From Mariniblastus sp964641465 (GTDB lineage Bacteria > Planctomycetota > Planctomycetia > Pirellulales > Pirellulaceae): DNA of 64,000 nt. Below are positions 62,466 to 64,000 of the stretch, in pieces (the first letter of the stretch is position 1; each line of letters opens with the position of its first letter). A program made the translations under genes and the position numbers. Where the stretch lies: positions 1 to 64,000 of the forward strand of contig CAZXLW010000016.1 in NCBI GenBank assembly GCA_964641465.1, written 5' to 3'. The notes under the pieces were generated by a model, which saw only the letters and a list, made by a program, of their open reading frames with translations, was not told the DNA's origin and ran no database searches.

Positions 62466-63653
62466 TTAGTGATCTTCCGCGTCCGCGCCTTGTCCTGCTT
62501 CAACCGGTTCGCCGGTCGTCGCCTCCGCTTCGCCAGATCCCTCTTCCCCTGTGCCAGCCGCCGCGTCGTCAGACGGGACGATTAACTTCGTGCCGTCTTC
62601 GGATTTCACGTACTCAACATCATACTTGGCTGGATCAGACAGGTACTTCAGATACGAGATCAAGTCGATAATCTGATCGCTTGTCAGCTTCCCTTCGAAC
62701 GAATTCATCTTGGAAACCGGACCGTATCCGGCAACCACTTTCTTTTCCGGATAGATGATCGACTCGCGAATATACTCTTCGTTGACTTGGACTTTCTCGC
62801 CACCCATCAGGTCTTCCATACCTTTGCCCCACAACAGGTTAAGGGCTGGACCAGTCGCCGCCTGGCCGTCGACTTTGTGACAACCAGAACAATTCATCTT
62901 GTACAGGCGTTCCCCGTTCTCCCAGGGACGGTGCTCGGCCCGAATCCATTCCGTATTCGTCCGGCGAGCCACCTCATCGGTGTGAACCTGGCACAACGTC
63001 CGCATCCTTGAATGCTCGGTACCACAGTACTCGGTGCACGAGAGACGGAACTTCCCGATCTTGGTCGGCTGAATGTAGGCGTACGAATAACGACCCGGCA
63101 CGATGTCCATCTTCTGCCGAAACGCAGAAACGAACAGGCTGTGAAGGACGTCGGTTGATTGCATAATCAACTTGACCGGCTTGTCTTTGACCAGGTGCAA
63201 TTCGCTGGACGTATCACCGTTGGGGTACCGGAAAGTCCAATTCCATTTCTGGGCGGTGACGTAAATTTCTTCGGCGTCGTCACGGGCGATGCGTGCATCA
63301 AAGTAACCTTCTGCCCCAGCGTAAAAGAACCAGACCAGAAAGATACTCGGCACAACGGACCAGGCAATCTCGAGCGTCGTGTTGTGAGAACTACTCGGCT
63401 CGGGATCAACGCCCGGTCGACGACGGTATTTGATTGCAAAGTACACCATCACTCCGACGATCATGACGAAGCACACGAACGAAATGATCGTGATCGCCAT
63501 ATACAGGTCGTCCGAAGCCTGCGCGAATTCACTCGCTGGCTCAGGGAACCAATAGCTACTTTGAAAAATGTTGCCGACTCGCTCATGCTTTTCAGCATAG
63601 CTGGTGTCAATTTCAGTCTGAGCGATCGGGAGCAGGTTTAGCAGATTCATCAT
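62466..63653 (-). CDS. ctaC: Cytochrome c oxidase subunit II with fused cytochrome c (caa3 type)
   Basis: The 395-residue protein has two N-terminal membrane helices, a cupredoxin domain with the CuA set (LSCTEYCGTEHSRM: two Cys, His, Met, with Glu between) and a C-terminal cytochrome c domain with haem-binding CSGCH and a downstream Met (MNSFEGKLT). This makes it a caa3-type subunit that accepts electrons directly through its own cytochrome c. The acidic Glu/Ala/Gly-rich tail is a linker end. The ATG at 63653 is chosen over a TTG five codons upstream and an adjacent ATG at 63650. It needs the SCO protein for copper and the ResB-CcsA lyase for haem. Confidence 0.95.
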   Translation of the reverse strand: MMNLLNLLPIAQTEIDTSYAEKHERVGNIFQSSYWFPEPASEFAQASDDLYMAITIISFVCFVMIVGVMVYFAIKYRRRPGVDPEPSSSHNTTLEIAWSVVPSIFLVWFFYAGAEGYFDARIARDDAEEIYVTAQKWNWTFRYPNGDTSSELHLVKDKPVKLIMQSTDVLHSLFVSAFRQKMDIVPGRYSYAYIQPTKIGKFRLSCTEYCGTEHSRMRTLCQVHTDEVARRTNTEWIRAEHRPWENGERLYKMNCSGCHKVDGQAATGPALNLLWGKGMEDLMGGEKVQVNEEYIRESIIYPEKKVVAGYGPVSKMNSFEGKLTSDQIIDLISYLKYLSDPAKYDVEYVKSEDGTKLIVPSDDAAAGTGEEGSGEAEATTGEPVEAGQGADAEDH

Positions 63654-63677
63654 TGATATTTCTGACAACGGTTGGTT

Positions 63678-64000
63678 TTAACTTTCAATTGCAGGAGCAG
63701 TTTCGCTCGACGTCAGGTCCTCTTGTTCTTCTTGTGGCGTTTTATTGCCACCAAAGAACCAGTAAGGAACCAGTCCAATCAAAAGGAAAGCGACTGTACA
63801 CGCCCCGCCAACTCTCATGATTCCCATGAGCTGTGACGAATACTTACCAGTCGATTCATCGTATAAAAAACAGCCGGTTATAAACGTTAGCCGGTTGATT
63901 GAAGATCCAATTTTTCCTTCCGCAGCTTCCACCAACGCTCGCTTGATCGTGATCGGATCATAATCGAGACCATGGATGTAGCGGACAATTTTTCCATCAG
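63678..64000 (-). CDS. SCO1/SenC family copper chaperone, partial
   Basis: The gene runs off the right edge, so only the C-terminal part is seen, about 107 residues. The frame continues to the edge as GKIVRYIHGLDYDPITIKRA, then LVEAAEGKIGSSINRLTF. This is the C-terminal part of the thioredoxin-fold SCO domain followed by the extension DESTGKYSSQLMGIMRVGG and one membrane helix. That tail is typical of planctomycete SCO proteins. The copper-binding CxxxC must lie outside the window. It should deliver copper to CuA in subunit II and precedes subunit II in the operon, with 24 bases between. Confidence 0.88.
   Translation of the reverse strand, partial: DGKIVRYIHGLDYDPITIKRALVEAAEGKIGSSINRLTFITGCFLYDESTGKYSSQLMGIMRVGGACTVAFLLIGLVPYWFFGGNKTPQEEQEDLTSSETAPAIES

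Overview
The window reads as a chromosomal segment of a planctomycete, most likely of the Pirellulales. The signs are a giant secreted protein with a LEPR-XLL-like N-terminus, a PEP-CTERM sorting signal, type I dockerin tails, a fused ResB-CcsA cytochrome c biogenesis protein, a PadR regulator paired with a HAAS-domain membrane protein, an A2-type caa3 oxidase operon, and many single-gene transcription units on alternating strands. This placement comes from gene content only. There is no CRISPR array, prophage, insertion sequence, rRNA or recognisable tRNA.

Layout. 0.1-6.7 kb: a 2181-residue repeat protein. 7.2-13.3 kb: EgtD-like methyltransferase, a small membrane protein, a receiver-plus-kinase protein, NhaA with a His-rich loop, and a polytopic membrane protein. 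13.5-16.5 kb: a membrane-anchored endonuclease/exonuclease/phosphatase-like protein interrupted by an assembly gap, facing trpE. 16.6-20.1 kb: a decayed Spondin_N/PEP-CTERM gene, an ECF sigma factor with a possible anti-sigma partner, a pentapeptide-repeat protein and a SUKH-like protein. 20.3-22.1 kb: a padR operon with a clear promoter and an inverted repeat in its leader. 22.2-24.3 kb: a DUF420-like protein, a thioredoxin with an in-frame UGA at its first active-site cysteine position, and an M50 protease. 24.4-32.9 kb: two 5'-truncated dockerin genes joined head to head, a sortilin-like beta-propeller protein, a cyanophycinase-like protein, a UbiE-like methyltransferase and a CPBP protease. 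33.2-43.0 kb: a terpenoid-cyclase-like repeat protein, rplX, fumarylacetoacetase, and a lipoprotein/ResB-CcsA pair. 43.1-50 kb: aroC, prfA-prmC, a Xer recombinase, and a Ser/Thr kinase with a degenerate receiver. 50-58.3 kb: a secreted protein, an M16 protease remnant with the second gap, rplU, a sigma-54-type activator, ccsA/hemX-hemA, a very acidic protein and scpB. 58.4-64.0 kb: the terminal oxidase operon (SCO, subunits II, I, III, IV and an extra III-like protein), read leftwards and running off the window.

How the genes fit together. The oxidase operon, its SCO copper chaperone, the ResB-CcsA fusion, the CcsA/HemX-like protein and HemA form a haem and aerobic respiration theme. trpE and aroC belong to aromatic amino acid synthesis, and fumarylacetoacetase to tyrosine breakdown. 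prfA-prmC form a translation-termination pair.

The strongest candidate for something new is the thioredoxin at 22754-23074. A UGA codon sits at the first cysteine of the active site (W-S-D-G-UGA-P-P-C), and a SECIS-like hairpin lies immediately downstream, so it is probably a selenoprotein that ordinary gene callers truncate. Also notable are an EEP-fold protein that has lost its metal-binding residues, a Spondin_N/PEP-CTERM pseudogene visible only across several frames, and two 100-N gaps whose flanks are exact 55-base duplicates, showing that both gaps are assembly artefacts.
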